Below, piece by piece: positions 1 through 12,904 of a DNA stretch of 64,000 bases (positions within the stretch are counted from its first letter, which is position 1; every line of letters starts with the position of its first letter). Origin of the DNA: Saccopteryx bilineata. Its lineage: Eukaryota > Chordata > Mammalia > Chiroptera > Emballonuridae. Position numbers and translations under genes: made by a program. The DNA lies in contig NC_089490.1 of assembly GCF_036850765.1 (NCBI RefSeq), positions 276,596,482 to 276,660,481 on the forward strand, written 5' to 3'. The notes below the pieces were generated by a model, which had not been told where the DNA came from, searched no databases, and worked only from the letters and a program-made list of their open reading frames with translations.

Positions 1-740
1 GCCTTTTCCAACCTTTCACAGTCTGAGAATCAGCAATGCCTTTCCTATTTTAGGAAATATATTAACGTCATATAGTTGGCATTCAAAATATGTGAAGATA
101 ACATGCAACTATATCTACCCAGGATCACAAAATATCTGCAAGAAGCTATGACCCAAAGCAGGAACAAACAGACCTATAAAAATGACTGAAGACACCACCA
201 ACTTAAGGCATCTCTTGCTATTAGATATCAATTTCTGTGTAATGAATTATCTCAAAATGTAGTGGCTTAAAACAATAAAAGTATCTCCTAGTTTCTGTGG
301 GTGGGAGTTTGGGAACAGCTTAGTTGGGTTGTCATTAGTTGGTCATTTCTGTGTTATCTTGTTGTTTTCATGGGTGAGTTCCATCAGTGTGGGAGGGGAT
401 AGTACAGGGTGTAGTGAGTGGAGGTGAGGATCCTTGGGGCCTTCTTGGAAGCTGACTGCCATTCTACAAGATTGGTGAAGCAGCTTCAATGGCCTTAATT
501 TCCCTTACACATTGTCTAGAGCATGTTTACAGTATTGAATTAAATTTAACTTCATAAAATATATTTGGAATCCTAAAATAACTTAAGTGCTTAAAATTTA
601 AAAACATAAAACATTAAATAACATGAAATAGCAATTAATTTTGAAAGAAATATGAAGACATGTGGCTTTTTCATCCTGTGACAGGACAAGTACAAGGCAA
701 GAAGCAGCCACAATGCCTGGGCAGCACAGATAGTCTAGTC

Positions 741-1092
741 CAGGGGTAGTCAACCTTTTTATACCCGCCGTCCACTTTTGTATCTCTGTTAGTAGTAAAA
801 TTTTCTAACCGCCCACTGGTTCCACAGTAATGGTGATTTATAAAGTAGGGAAGTAACTTTACTTTATAAAATTTATAAAGCAGAGTTACAGCAAGTTAAA
901 GCATATAATAATAATTACTTACCAAGTACTTTATGCCAAATTTTTGCTAAGTTTGGCAGGATAAATCTTTAAAAAATAACTTACTGTAGTTAAATCTATC
1001 TTTTTATTTATACTTTGGTTGCTCTGCTGCCACCCACCACAAAAGCTGGAACACCCACTAGGGGGCGGTAGGGACCAGGTTGACTACCACTG
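741..1092. mobile_element. Non-autonomous hAT-type DNA transposon
   Basis: This 352-base element has 16-base terminal inverted repeats: caggggtagtcaacct at the left and the complement of cagtggtagtcaacct at the right (one mismatch). It has no coding capacity. The CAGNGG ends are typical of hAT MITE-like elements seen in bats. An 8-base target duplication is not clean (gtctagtc against gtagtcaa), so the flanks have changed or my borders are off by a base or two. It carries CCACTAGGGGGCG at 1055-1067. Confidence 0.8.
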
Positions 1093-1109
1093 GTAGTCAA
1101 TACCTGATT

Positions 1110-1514
1110 TTTATTTTTTATTTTTTGTGACAGAGACAGAGAGAGAGATAGAGAGAGGGACAGACAGATAGGAAGGGAAAGAGATGAGATGCATCAATTC
1201 TTTATTGCGGCTCTTTAGTTGTACATCGATTGCTTTCTCATATGTGCCTTGACCAGGGGGCTACAGCAGAGCAAGTGACCCCTTGCTCAAGCCAGTGACT
1301 TTGGCCTTAAGCCAGTGATCTTTGGGCTTGAGCCAGCGACCATAAGGTCATGTCTAAGATCCCACGCTTAAGCCAGTAACCCTGCACTCAAGCTGGTGAG
1401 TCCATGCTTAAGCTGGATGAGCCCGTGCTCAAGCTGATGACCTCAGGGTTTCAGACCTGGGTCCTCTGCATCCCAGTTCGATGCCCTATTCACTACGCCA
1501 CCACCTGGTCAGGC
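1110..1514 (-). mobile_element. tRNA-derived SINE, 'gcctgaccaggcggtggcgcag' type
   Basis: The element is in reverse orientation: a T-rich tail at the left, then gacagagacagagagag, then diverged CTCAAGCCAG repeats, ending in ccacctggtcaggc at the right, which is the complement of the SINE head. The block 'tttcagacctgggtcctctg' corresponds to the tRNA B-box region. It is full length and moderately diverged. It lies immediately behind the hAT element. Confidence 0.85.
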
Positions 1515-2586
1515 CTGAGTGTTTTTTTTTAAGTGAGAATTATTAGGTTTGTAGATAGTACCCAAAAGATCATTTGCAAACTTTTAGTTCTGCTTTGATC
1601 ATTCATTCAACAAAATGCTTATTCTCTATTAATAATGAATTTATATATAAATAATAATAACATAGCTCTTTACTATGTAATGAGTAACAGTAATAATGAG
1701 AGTGAGAAAAAGAAAAAGAGGGAGAGAAAAAAGGAATTTATAGCTGTAAAGGTAATAATTACCAGTTGCTTTCTGAATCTTCCTGATCTTTCTCTGAATT
1801 CTTCCTATGAGTGCTGAAACAGTAACAAACCCATCACATCTTTGAAAACAAACAGACAGATCTCTTCATCCAACCAGCACCTCCATCCAACTCTGAAATG
1901 ACCTTTCTGCCTTTCATAGCTCAGATTCTACAGAGGTTTTCCACACTGACTAATCTTCCTTATTTTCTTGCCCTCCTCAAATTGCCACTCTCTGGCTTTA
2001 TTCCCCATGTCACAGAACTTATTCTTGCTGAAGTAACCAACTGTCTTGTTTCAAAATTTATGTTTGACATACTTCTCTACCCTTATCTCAAAGATTGCTC
2101 ATATTGTATGGCCCTTTGACCTTGCCCTTGCACTTACAGAATTCCCCATCTTCAGTTTCCTGACATCTTGTCCCCTTTGTTTTCTATCTACAGTCTCCTT
2201 GCTTGTTTTCTCTTCCTTAAATCTAGTGTTGGCTGTAAAATTGGAGTGTGTACAGGGCTTTCTCCTCGCTCTTTTCTGTTCTCTCCCACTCTCTCCCAGG
2301 ATGTAATTACCATCCACATTGTGCTAAGTCACAGAACACAACCATAGTAACCATGGTTTTCCACACTCATCTACGTGATGGGTCTAGCTCTTGGGTGGTA
2401 TCCTGCAGATACCACTGTCAAACTCAACACAACCAAAGCGGAATTCACCATCTTCCCCTACAATCTTGTTTTTATTTGTTCTATTGCCATGAGCATCCCA
2501 TGAAGGGAGGCTGCACTGTCATTACTTAAAGGGTGACTTTCCTGGACCCATCATTTAATCATTTAGTCACCAACCCCTGCCAAACC

Positions 2587-2590
<4 letters not shown>

Positions 2591-2628
<38 letters not shown>

Positions 2629-2632
2629 GCAC
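2591..2632. repeat. (CA)n microsatellite
   Basis: This is an uninterrupted AC run of about 34 bases followed by a short gcac tail. Confidence 0.95.
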
Positions 2633-3280
2633 TGTTCTCTCAGCCTGGTGGTTTCTTTTATAGAACTTATCATCATCGTAATTGGATGTTTTTGGTGTCT
2701 TTGTTTAATTCATAACCCAACTGAACTCTAAGCTTTAGGAAGATGTACCCTCTGCTTCATCCTGGCATGTAGTAAGTGATCCTAAATCTTTTATTAAGTA
2801 GACTTTCTTTTAAGAAGATTATTATTCTAGTATTTTTATAATTAATAAAAACAAGACATGGCTTTTATTATTTTGCTGCTTCTACTTTAGAACTTCTTAT
2901 AATACAAATTCAGGTAACAAGAAGAAACATAGTCATTTAATATCAGGATTATGACAGTGTAAGGAACTGTCAAGATAAATACCACATGAACCAGAGAGAG
3001 GGGCCAGCCCCGAGAGAGAAAGGTGATCAGTAAAAATATACTAGAATGACAAAAGTACATCACATGACTTATTTTCTCTTATTTTAAATATAAATTTAAC
3101 ATAAAATTTTTAATGGCAATGTTTAGCAAAATGTTTATATACTCCCTTTCCAGGGAGATGGCATTTTTCTTATGAAAATAGAAATATAAAATGTAAAAAA
3201 ATTATACTTTTAATAGAAAATAACTACCTTCTTAATGAGTATAAACTTGCAGACCCTGCCCCCCTTTGTTCATTCCACAG

Positions 3281-3392
3281 TATCCTATATGCTGACATTG
3301 TTGGGTTCACCCGGCTGGCCAGTGACTGCTCCCCAGGAGAACTGGTCCACATGCTCAACGAACTTTTTGGAAAGTTTGATCAAATTGCAAAG
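3281..3392 (+). CDS. ADCY2: ADCY2 exon E1: start of C1a catalytic domain
   Basis: This internal exon encodes the beginning of the first cytoplasmic catalytic domain (C1a) of adenylate cyclase 2, the membrane enzyme that makes cyclic AMP from ATP. It is preceded by a pyrimidine tract ending in cag and followed by donor gtgagt. It is 112 bases: one base completing a split codon, then 37 codons. The motif ADIVGF is visible; its Asp codon (3294-3296) is the first metal-binding aspartate of class III cyclases. The translation continues through [18 protein letters not shown] and ends in IAK. Its order and spacing match the family exactly, and the downstream exons identify the paralogue as type 2. 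Intron phase is 1 before and 0 after. The preceding exons (N-terminus and first six membrane helices) lie outside the window. Confidence 0.96.
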
Positions 3393-5049
3393 GTGAGTAT
3401 TAGTGATTACCTTTCATTCTGAAGATGTATACATTTTGGCTTATGTTTTCTCTGACCCCTTATCAACTTTTTACTTTTTTATAAAAAGCATCCTTTAGGA
3501 ATGTGGTTTGTAAATTGGTTGGATTTATTTGTCATTTAGCCCTGATAAGTCTCAAACCTAAATCAGGGTTGAGAAATGCCACAGCATACAATGAGCATGT
3601 TTTCATCAAGTTTTAAAACTTCTGCTTATATATACTTCAGCACACATGTAATAAAAAATATCTTTTAAGTGATAAGATTTAATTTGCACATCTCTATGCA
3701 TTGTGCTGTTTTAAGGTCCTTTTTTAGGCATTTTGATGTCCAGGAGTTGGAAACATGGTTTCTTTTCATCCAGTTATAACTATCATGTTGTATCTATTAT
3801 GATTTCATATCATTAAGAAGCATCCTAGAAAAACCCCTAAAGTAGGCTACATGCCTTCTCCCTTAGCCCTTTATTTACTCTTGTCTCACTTTATCCATTG
3901 ACCTTTGCATCACTGAAGAAAAAACTAGGTTCAGTATTTGCCATTTATATATATTTTATAGGAAATTTCACAAACAGGAAATAATGGCAAGTGATCTAAA
4001 ACCATACTAGACCTTATTTATTTATTGGAACTGTTAGGGTTTCTGGTGAGAATATTGATTTAAAATAATTCTTTCTTCTTAGCCTTTTACTTCTTATAAA
4101 ACATTTCCCGTTAACCTAATTCTTTCATTTGAATTGTGCCCAATAAAAAAATACTTCATTATGCTTATTAAGATGAGCTATTTATATGTAGAAGAGTTGG
4201 GCCCAAATTTAGTTACCAAAGGATTCATTTCACTTTTACACAATACAGAACGTTCAAGCCAAGCCTTTTAGGAATAAATCTGGCTTGCAGATGTTTTCAG
4301 AGACTCTCCAGTCAAGTTCCCCATGAAGTACCTATGTTGCCTGACGATGACAGCTCCCACTGGGGGTTTCAGAAGTCAGTGAGAGTATAGCTCTGATTCT
4401 TTCCTTTAACAAACCGAACGAAGAGGTTGAATTTTCTGAGTGCTCATTTTTTTAGAAAAATCATGGTTGAAATATAATGTGCTGAAAATTTGAATTAGTA
4501 AAAGGTCATTTTTGTTGGACTCCCAAGTCACATTATGAAGAAACAGGCCAATCCAGGCAGGTGGCCACAGAGCGCCCATGTTCACATCACATTCTCCCTG
4601 TGTGCCAGTCTCACTGTCCAGACTTTCCTTTTTTATAAGGACACCAGTCATATTAAATTAGTGGACCCCCTGCTCCAATATGACTCATATTAACTAATTA
4701 TATCTGCAATGAACCTATTGCCACATCAGATTGCCTTTACAGGTCCCAGGGGTTAGCTCTTCAACATATGAATTTAGGAAAACCCATCTCGTTTCTATAA
4801 CAGAAATCCTCATTATAACTTCCTAGTTCTCTCTGATCATAACAAAAGGATGTCCTGGCAATATCAGAGTCCAGCCCAAGATTGTTGGTCACAGAGACAG
4901 CATATTTTGGGCATCAGTTCTTGCTTCCTATTTAAATAACATGGAGTTGGGAAATGTCATAAGCAAACAGATAAATCAGTCTATTGAGTGAATACTGTGC
5001 AAAGCACATAACTTTAGGCTGAGGAATGTGAAATCACTGTTTACTTACT

Positions 5050-5545
5050 GTTTTTTTTTTTTATTTTGTAACTACTTTATTGAGGTATAATTGGTATATA
5101 AAAAGCTGTATTTATCTACTACATACAACTTAATGAGTCTAGAGGTAAGGTTATACCCATGAAACCATTACCACAATCTATGCCATAACCATCACCTACA
5201 AAAGTTTTCTTGTACCATCTTTATTTAATATTACTATTTTGTGATTAAAACACTCAACATGAAGTCTTTTCCAGCACATTTTTCAGTATATAATGCAGTA
5301 TTGTTAACTGTAAACACTATGCTGTACAGCAGGTCTGTAGGATTTATTCATCTTGTATACCTGAAACTTTGTACCTTTTGACTATTGCCTGACCATTTCC
5401 TCCTTCCTCTAGACCTGGCAACCACTATTGTACTCTATGCTCCTATTTTAAATTAATCACATAAGTAGTTTCATGTAGTATTTGAGTTTCCACATAGGAC
5501 TTATTTTACTTAGCATATACAATTCAACCCCTCATTAAAACAGGT
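5050..5545 (-). mobile_element. L1 3'-end fragment, minus strand
   Basis: A T run at the left is followed by 'tttattgaggtataattg' and 'accattaccacaatctatgcc', phrases typical of the reverse complement of mammalian L1 3' ends. The piece ends where the opposite-orientation ORF2 sequence begins. Confidence 0.65.
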
Positions 5546-6612
5546 CAGATACCATTTTACCAAGTGGGATTTACCCCTGTAATACAAGAATGGTTCAACA
5601 TCTGCAAATCAATGTGATATACCTCATTAACCAAATGAAGATAAAAATTACATGATTATCTCAGTAGAGGCAAAAAAGACTTTTGACCAAATTAATCACC
5701 CTTTCATGAAAAAAAACCTCTCAAATAGTAAGGTACAGTAGGAATTTTTCTCAACAGAATAAAGTCATATATAAAAAATTATAGCTAATATCATACCCAA
5801 TGGTGGAAAACCAAAAATTTTCTGTGAGACTGGGAACAAGACAGTTACAACTATGCTCATCAATTCTGTTCAACATAGTGCTGCATAGTATTGGAAGTCC
5901 TAGACAAAGCAATTAGATAAGAAAATAAGTAAAAGATATAAAAATCAGGAAGACAGGGCTAAAATGAACTGTTTGCAGGTGACATGATGATATATGTTAA
6001 AAACCCTGACAAATCTACAAAATCTATTAGAACAAATAAATAAATCCAGTAAAGTTGCAGGATGCAAAATCAACCTATAAAAATTAATTGCATATCTATA
6101 GACTAACAATGAAATATTTTAAATGGAAATCAAGAAAACAACTTTATTTACATTAGAATAAAAAAGAATGAAATATTTATGAACAAACTTACCCAAGTAG
6201 GTGAGTGACTTCTACACTGGAAACTATAAAGCATTGATGAGAGAGATCTAAAAAGACACAAATACCTAGAAAAATATCTCGTGTTAATTGGTTGGAAGAA
6301 GTAATATTGTTAAAATATCAATGCCACCCACATATTCAATGCAATCCATATAAAAATCTCAATACCATTTTTACAGAAATAGAAAAACAATCTTAACATT
6401 CATAAAGAACCACAAAAGACCCCAAATAACCGAAGTAATTTTGAGCAAGAAAAACAGCTGAAGGCAGCTCAAAATATGTCACAAAGCTACAGCAATCAAA
6501 ACAGGGTGATAATGGTGTAAAAAGACACATATAGACCAATGGAACAAAATAGAAAGCCCAGAAATAAACTTATGCATATACAGTCAACTGACCTTTGATA
6601 TGGGTCCCAAGA
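5546..6612 (+). mobile_element. L1 ORF2 fragment (reverse transcriptase region), degraded
   Basis: The sequence follows L1 ORF2 in sense orientation: 'ggttcaacatctgcaaatca', 'agactgggaacaagacag', 'gtgacatgatgatatatg' (the position of the catalytic FADD motif, changed here) and 'caaagctacagcaatcaaaa'. Many stops and frameshifts show an old inactive copy. It is opposite in orientation to the adjoining 3'-end piece. Confidence 0.85.
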
Positions 6613-7665
6613 ATTTACTGTTATTAATATTGTAGTTTTCTACATTCTACATTCAGATTACTTATTTTGGAAATATGAGAGAGAAACCTCATCAGAAAGT
6701 ATTTGTTTGATTTTTTTATTAGTTATTGTGATGTTATCAAGAATTACTAGCACGTCATCTACAGTGCTGTATATAAGCATGGAAGTATGCACATGCTCCA
6801 TCAGACAGGAACGAAATATGCAAAATCTGTAAACTTGCAACATGCTTTAGAACAAAAACATTTCATACTCATTATTTCAAATTTGTTAACGTTTATACAT
6901 AAGCTTGTATTAGTGTTAAGAAAGAAATGTTCTGTGTTTGGTATGTCCTGGGTTTTGTTTTTGGTTTTGGATGTTTTATTTTAGTGAAGAGTCCATAAGC
7001 TAGTTGAAAAGGTTAAAAGTGGATATAAGATTGATGCATATGAATGAAGTCAATTTCCATACTGTAACTACAACCCGGCTAAGAAAAATAATGAGTTATT
7101 CTAACTTTTTTGTTAACTGGTTAACCTAATGTCAGAATAATTTTAAATTACTTGACAATAACAAATGAAGCCGCCTTATATGTAACAGAAGCTACATGTC
7201 TGCAGATAAGAAACCTTTAAATAAATAAAGGAGACCATGAGCATAGTCAGGAATAATAGATTCTAATTCCAGTGGCATTCTTGTCATCATTTTCTGCCCT
7301 AGGAGAGTCTGCTCTGCACAGAATGTTTTATTTCACTATCAATAGTTGGGAATGTTCAGACTAAGGAGAATGATCTTGTCTGCATACTCCTGTGCTAGTG
7401 TTAAATAGAAATCATTCCAGAATATTCTCTGTTTTCCCTCTCATCCCCTTTTCCTTATTCTCCTACTTTGGCAAATGGCCATGTGGGTGAGGGTGCTCAT
7501 TCTTGGTGGGTAGTGAAGGGAAACCCAACTTGTACTAATTTTTCTCCCCACCAATGCCATGCCACGAAACCTGTGTTAGAAGAACTAGTGCTGATGATAT
7601 TCTGAAATTTAAATGATGACGTAAGTGCTAATGCAATGGGAATTTTGTAATTTTTTTTCTTCCAG

Positions 7666-7793
7666 GAGAATGAATGTATGAGAATAAAAATTTTAGGAGA
7701 CTGCTATTACTGTGTGTCTGGACTCCCAATATCTCTGCCTAACCACGCCAAGAATTGTGTGAAAATGGGACTGGATATGTGTGAAGCCATAAA
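7666..7793 (+). CDS. ADCY2: ADCY2 exon E2: C1a, second metal aspartate
   Basis: The exon continues the C1a domain. It is 128 bases, opened by a T-rich tract ending tccag and closed by a consensus donor gtaagt. It starts in phase 0 with [16 protein letters not shown]; the Asp of GDCYYC (codon 7699-7701) is the second metal-coordinating residue that pairs with the one in E1. It continues with [20 protein letters not shown] and ends two bases into a Lys codon completed by E3. In transmembrane cyclases C1 supplies the two metal aspartates, and C2, outside this window, supplies the adenine-recognition and transition-state residues. Both C1 aspartates are present, so this half looks functional. Confidence 0.96.
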
Positions 7794-8478
7794 GTAAGTA
7801 TAATGCTTATATTAAGATGTTCTTTAACAGTTTAATAATTTTCAGTTGCAGTTCTCACTTGCCACTATTCCCATGTATCTGTCTACTGGCATTATATTTA
7901 AATACATTAAATATAAATGTGCAGACACCCATTTATTGGCATGTGAGTAACTCAATCTAAAGTAAGACATCTCTATGTGTTTTGTATTATTATTAGCCTT
8001 AGATTTTCAGCAAAGCTGAGTTAGAAATCAATGCAAAAGAACAGTTTGGGTTTTTTTCAAAAGTCAATTTTGAAAATTTCAATGTCTTCTCTGATTTTAA
8101 GGAAAATGTCTACATTTTTAGGATATCTCATGATTTCTGACAGATACTATGGCTACACACACATTATAAGAAAGAAAGTAGTTTTATCACCAGGTAGCAA
8201 TTAATATAAAAACATAGCCCAAAATTACTTCATCTAGTCAAAAATTCTCAGATATTAGAACTTAGTTTCTGTTTATATTCATAATGTATATTTTCTGTGT
8301 GTTGTATTTGTAATTTCTTTTATTTTTAATTCTAGAGAAGATAAGCTTATGTAAAATAATGTTTTTGTTAGAGTTGACAAGTTATAGGGTAAAAGTATCA
8401 CGAACAAGTTTAATTTTTATTACCAGCATCATAATGCATTTTTCTTTAGTAATGCCCTTTGTAGAAATTGGAATATTC

Positions 8479-8635
8479 TTTTAAAATATTTATTTCATTG
8501 ATTTTAGAGAGAGGAAGAGAGGTAGTGAGAGACAGAGCATCAATCTGTTCCTATATGTGCTCTGACTGGGTATCGAACCAACAACCTTTGTACTTTGGGA
8601 CAATGCTCTACCAATCGAGCTATCCAGCCAAGGCA
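8479..8635 (-). mobile_element. Short Ves-like tRNA SINE, old
   Basis: Reverse orientation: 'ttttaaaatatttatttcattg' tail, gagaggaagagagg, then the head complement 'ctaccaatcgagctatccagccaaggc'. It is flanked by a perfect 8-base target duplication gaatattc (8471-8478 and 8636-8643). Confidence 0.8.
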
Positions 8636-9627
8636 GAATATTCCTATAAATAATAAAAGTCCTTCTTTGTTAATTATATGACCAAAAGATTTTAGTTTTT
8701 GGAGTATTTTGTTTGCCTATTTTAGTCAAGTGATTTTACCTTGTCCTTTACATATTTTTGGTCTAAGCAAGATAAGAATTAAGTGGTCAGTGTTCTATTT
8801 CCTTGTCAAAGTGTGGAGTAGATGGAGCTTTAAGTGACACAGCAAGAAATCAAGCTGTCACTGTGTTCAGCTCCTGTGTTTGTTGGCCATGTGCTCAAAT
8901 GGACTAAAAGGTGGTGACCAGGGAAGAATAATGAAGCCCCACAGTTTCAGCTGAGTCCAGGAGACCTAAGTGCTCCAGGTCCACTGGCCCGGTAGCAGTT
9001 GCCATAGGTCAGTGGGGAGATGCAGGAAAGGGGGGCAAAAGAATAAAGTGAAATCAAACAAATAATCAAGATGGGGTAGGGGCAGTGGGTTAGTCAGTGT
9101 GGCCTCGGCAACCCATGCACAATTGTGTGGTGTGGAAAATACTGTGCCCTCCTTGCTTTTTCCCATGAATAAATCATGTGTCCTCTCTGATACCTGAAAA
9201 ATATTTTGTACTTATTTCAAAAGTAATTAACCATTCCCAACACTATGGGTCTAGAGGTGACTGTAATCGGTGGAACTAATAGGTTTTCTCAAATTTATAA
9301 CCCACCCCAGGAGGCAACCTCAGCGTTGGTTTCACCATTTCATGAGGTGAAATGGGTTCTGTTGGAGGAAAGCATGTTCTCTTAATTTTTTTAAGTAGAT
9401 ACGGGAATAATTTTTAAAAAGGAGAATTTACTTATGATGTATATCAAAAACATTTGGTTTAAATAGATCACCCTATTAGCGAAGATTGATTTCTGATTTT
9501 GAATCAGGTGTTTTCCAGTTCTGTTTACCTTATTCCAACATGTTGAGGAGCTTCTAGGAGAAAGATCCTTGATTCTGATCCATTGGCATGTCACCAATAC
9601 ATCAGTAATATCTTTTTTCTGTTACAT

Positions 9628-10046
9628 TATTTTTTTTGTGGTAAAATATGCATAACATAAATACTGTCCTTTCGAACCATTTTTCAATTCAGTGGTGTTA
9701 AGTACATTCCTAATGTGTGCAGTCATCACTACTATCTATTTCCAAAGCTCATTATTGTTCCAAATAGAAACTCCATACCCGTTAAGCAATAACTCCCCAT
9801 TCCCCTCTCTTCCCAGCCCCTGGTAACCTCTGTTCTACTTTCTGTCTCTATGACTTTGTCTATTCTAGTTATTGTGGAATCATACATTATCATTTTGTCC
9901 TTTAGTGTGTGGTTTATTTTACATAGTATGTGGTCAGGGTTCGTGCATTCTGTGGCATGTGTCAGTAATTCATTCCATTTTATGATGGAATAAGTTTTCA
10001 TTGTATGTATATATAACATCTGATTTATCCATTCATCATAGAGGCA
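9628..10046 (-). mobile_element. Old L1 3'-end fragment, minus strand
   Basis: Phrases such as 'gtggtaaaatatgcataaca', 'aataactccccattcccct', 'ccctggtaacctctgttcta' and 'tttatccattcatcatagagg' match the reverse complement of ancient L1 (L1M-type) 3' regions shared by placental mammals. Confidence 0.75.
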
Positions 10047-10941
10047 TCAGTAATATATTATGTGTCCAGAATCTCAGTAATGTTAGCAGAATTGAGGGAA
10101 CTTTCTCGAATTCTTGCTTATAACTCAACGTATCTCCAAATCTTACTGGCCATGTGTCCCCATGATCTCCTCATTGATCATGGCCTCCACATTCTTCCTC
10201 TTTGTATATCACTCTTTTAGCTGATATACAGCTGACAAAGTGATCATTAATAGTTATTTTGTTACACACCTCCCCTTCAATAAAGAGCAGGGCAAGAAAG
10301 GGCATCTCTTCAAATTTCAGGATTCTTTAGTCTTTCTCACATGCAAGGGCAAGCATTTCCTTCCCATTTATTAAACCATAAGATGAGGATGAATAAAAGA
10401 ATTTTAATTTGTTAAAATGGTGAGAAGAGAGCGTACACTGGGCACTTGGAATCTTGCCAGATTATCTCAGTGTTTTGTTTTTGGGTTTTTTTTTTTTCAT
10501 AAGAAGCAACACCATGGGTCTGTGAACTTTGGCCATGTTTTTCCTCCATGTTTGACCTCCACACTTACCTAGCGCCTGTCCCATGTTAGCTAAGGCACCA
10601 ACCACAGAAGCAGTTCAGTTGCAGGTTTGGAATGCTCCCAATGCTTAGAGAAAGGTGTTTTTTTTTTTCCTTCTGTAATGAGGCTATAAAGTGTTCTTAA
10701 TCTAGGAAGTAATATTCAGGACCCTGATGTTCTAAGTCACTAAGGTTCCTCTTAAACGAGAAAATTAGTCTACCATTGTTGTGAGCTTTAAGTGGTTACT
10801 TCAACATTTTTCTATAGCTCACATGGATTGCAGCTACATGCATTAAAATATTTGTTCAGTGAATTCATTTCAACCCTTGGTCAATCCATTTATCTACAAA
10901 AGACACACAGGACATAGAGATGATTTTAAAGAGTCAAATCA

Positions 10942-11253
10942 GCTTGACCAGGCAGTGGTGCAAGCAGATAGAGCATCGGACTGGGATGTGAAGGACCCAG
11001 GTCCAAGACCCTGAGGTTGCCAGCTTGAGTGCGGGCTCATCTGGTTTGAGCAAGGCTCACCAGCTTGAGCCCAAGGTCACTGGATCAAGCAAGGGGTCAC
11101 TTGGTCTGCTGTAGCCCCCTGGTCAAGGCACATATACAGAGCATTCAATGAGCAACTAAGGTGCCGCAGCAAGGGGTTGATGCTTCTCATCTCTTTCCCT
11201 TTCTGTCTGCCTGTCCCTATCTGTCCCTCTCTCTGACTATTTGTCTCTGTCAC

Positions 11254-11288
<35 letters not shown>

Positions 11289-11291
11289 AAT
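10942..11291 (+). mobile_element. tRNA-derived SINE, 'gcctgaccaggcggtggcgcag' type
   Basis: This is a full-length forward copy: head gcttgaccaggcagtggtgc, internal CCAGCTTGAG repeats, 'ttctcatctctttcccttt' and an AAAT tail. Target duplication aagagtcaaatca is perfect (10929-10941 and 11292-11304). Confidence 0.92.
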
Positions 11292-12507
11292 AAGAGTCAA
11301 ATCATTAAGCGGTCAGTTCTGTCAAAATGGCCACTGCAAAGTGCCTCGTCCTTCCCTTTTATCCCTCTTGGCTCTCTGCAGACCATATTTTTGTACTGAA
11401 ATGCCATGTGGTTGGATCTGTTCTCCTAACAACATGAAGTTTTAAGAACAATTATGGGTTTTACAACAAATTATTCGTCTCCCAAAGTCAGAAACAAAGT
11501 AAATCCATCCAAAATGATCTAAGTCAAATAATAAACTTGTATCAAGTGTCTACATTGCCCCGGGCCCTGAACCCACTTATGGGTACACAAGCTACATGGA
11601 CAAGGTCATTGTGTGCACAGGCTGTCACTCTGAGAGCAGATGTGGACACAAACAGGAGTGCTAACTGCACTCAGGGAGGATGGAGTACCTAGGAGGGGTT
11701 CCCACATCACCCTAGAAGGAGAGACCAGAAAGCCTTCCTGGATGAGGGCAAGGGCATGGCTCAGCCACAGATGGAAGGACAGTGCAAACTGGCCATGTGA
11801 CACCCACACCCTGTCAGGAAAAGGAGCCTCAGAGGTGTGGGGAACAGAGAGAGGAACCAATATGAGTAAAGGCCCAGAGTGAGGACCAGACAGGGCCTGA
11901 GCAGCCGTAGCACTCATTGCCGATGGAGGGCAGTGTCGGGCAGGTCTCCTATGTCGTGTAGATGTTCTGACTCATCCTGTGGACAAGAGTGAAGGGTTTG
12001 GATGACCTGCCTAGTGCAAGATAGGTGGTTGACTTTGGGGGAAAAAACCATAAGAGGAAGATAAAGAGAAAGGAAGAGAAGGGAAAAGAAGACAAGGGGA
12101 GGGAAGGGAATGGCTTTCTATATTCTTTTCTCAAGAGGCCATTTATTTTGACATTGTAGGTCTGTCTCTTTTTATCATTTTTATCATGTTCAAGTGATAT
12201 CATTTTATCATTTAAACATGACATCTATGCCTGTCATTGTGGGCCATTTAGTTTCATTAAGTGCAGCCCACACCTGGCAACCCTTCCTTCTTGCTGTGAT
12301 GCAGTCAGTGGTACTGTTTCCCTTCATGGAGCCTCTGGGGTGGTTCTCTCTGAGTGACTAGTGACACCTTTCTGTACACTTCTTTTACAATAACATTTTA
12401 ATTGATAAATGTATTTAGCTGGCAGAAATATATAAGTATTGCCAAGCATTGTCATTTTCCTTTAAAGGAAGTTCTTCATTTGTTTCTGTTAATGAGTTGG
12501 AGACAGG

Positions 12508-12851
12508 TTTTTTGTTTTTTTGTTTTGTTTTTTTTTAGGGGGGGGGGGACTGACAGGGACAGACAGGCTAGAAGGAAGAGAGATGAGAAGCATCAATTTT
12601 TCATCACGGCATCTTAGTTGTTCATGGATTACTTTCTCATATGTGCCTTGATGGGTGGGCTTCAGCAGAGTGAGTGACCCCTTGCTCAAGCCAGCAACCA
12701 TGGGGTCATGTCTATGATCCCACACTCAAGCCGGAAACCCTGCACTCAAGCTGGTGAGCCCATGCTCACACCAGCAACCTGGGGGTTTCGAACCTAGGTC
12801 CTCAGTGTCTCAATCCGATGCTCTATTCACTGTGCCACCACCTGGTCAGGC
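12508..12851 (-). mobile_element. tRNA-derived SINE, 'gcctgaccaggcggtggcgcag' type
   Basis: Reverse copy: T-rich tail interrupted by an 11-base G run (12538-12548), then gacagggacagacaggc, CTCAAGCC repeats and the head complement ccaccacctggtcaggc. The target duplication is not clear. Confidence 0.88.
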
Positions 12852-12904
12852 AGTCCTAAGGTAGTTTTAACAGCTGTTAGAGAGGAGGGGGATGAGGGAC
12901 TAGT

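Larger units (their letters stand above)
1..3280 (+). other. Partial ADCY2 intron before E1
   Basis: This is the 3' end of the intron preceding E1. It holds a hAT element (741-1092), a minus-strand SINE right behind it (1110-1514) and a CA repeat (2591-2632). I recognise nothing in 1-740 or in 1515-2590 and 2633-3240. The short open frames between 1635 and 2715 have no family features. Confidence 0.85.
3393..7665 (+). other. ADCY2 intron 1 (E1-E2)
   Basis: This intron is 4.3 kb and AT-rich. The only repeats I can support are two oppositely oriented L1 pieces at 5050-6612. I recognise nothing in 3393-5040 or 6613-7640. Confidence 0.85.

Noticed and set aside
2591..2632. Possible Z-DNA regulatory element at the CA repeat
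   Set aside because: CA repeats are common in mammalian introns and nothing around this one suggests a regulatory role.
5546..6612. Possible active reverse transcriptase gene
   Set aside because: The L1 ORF2 sequence has many stops and frameshifts and a changed catalytic motif.
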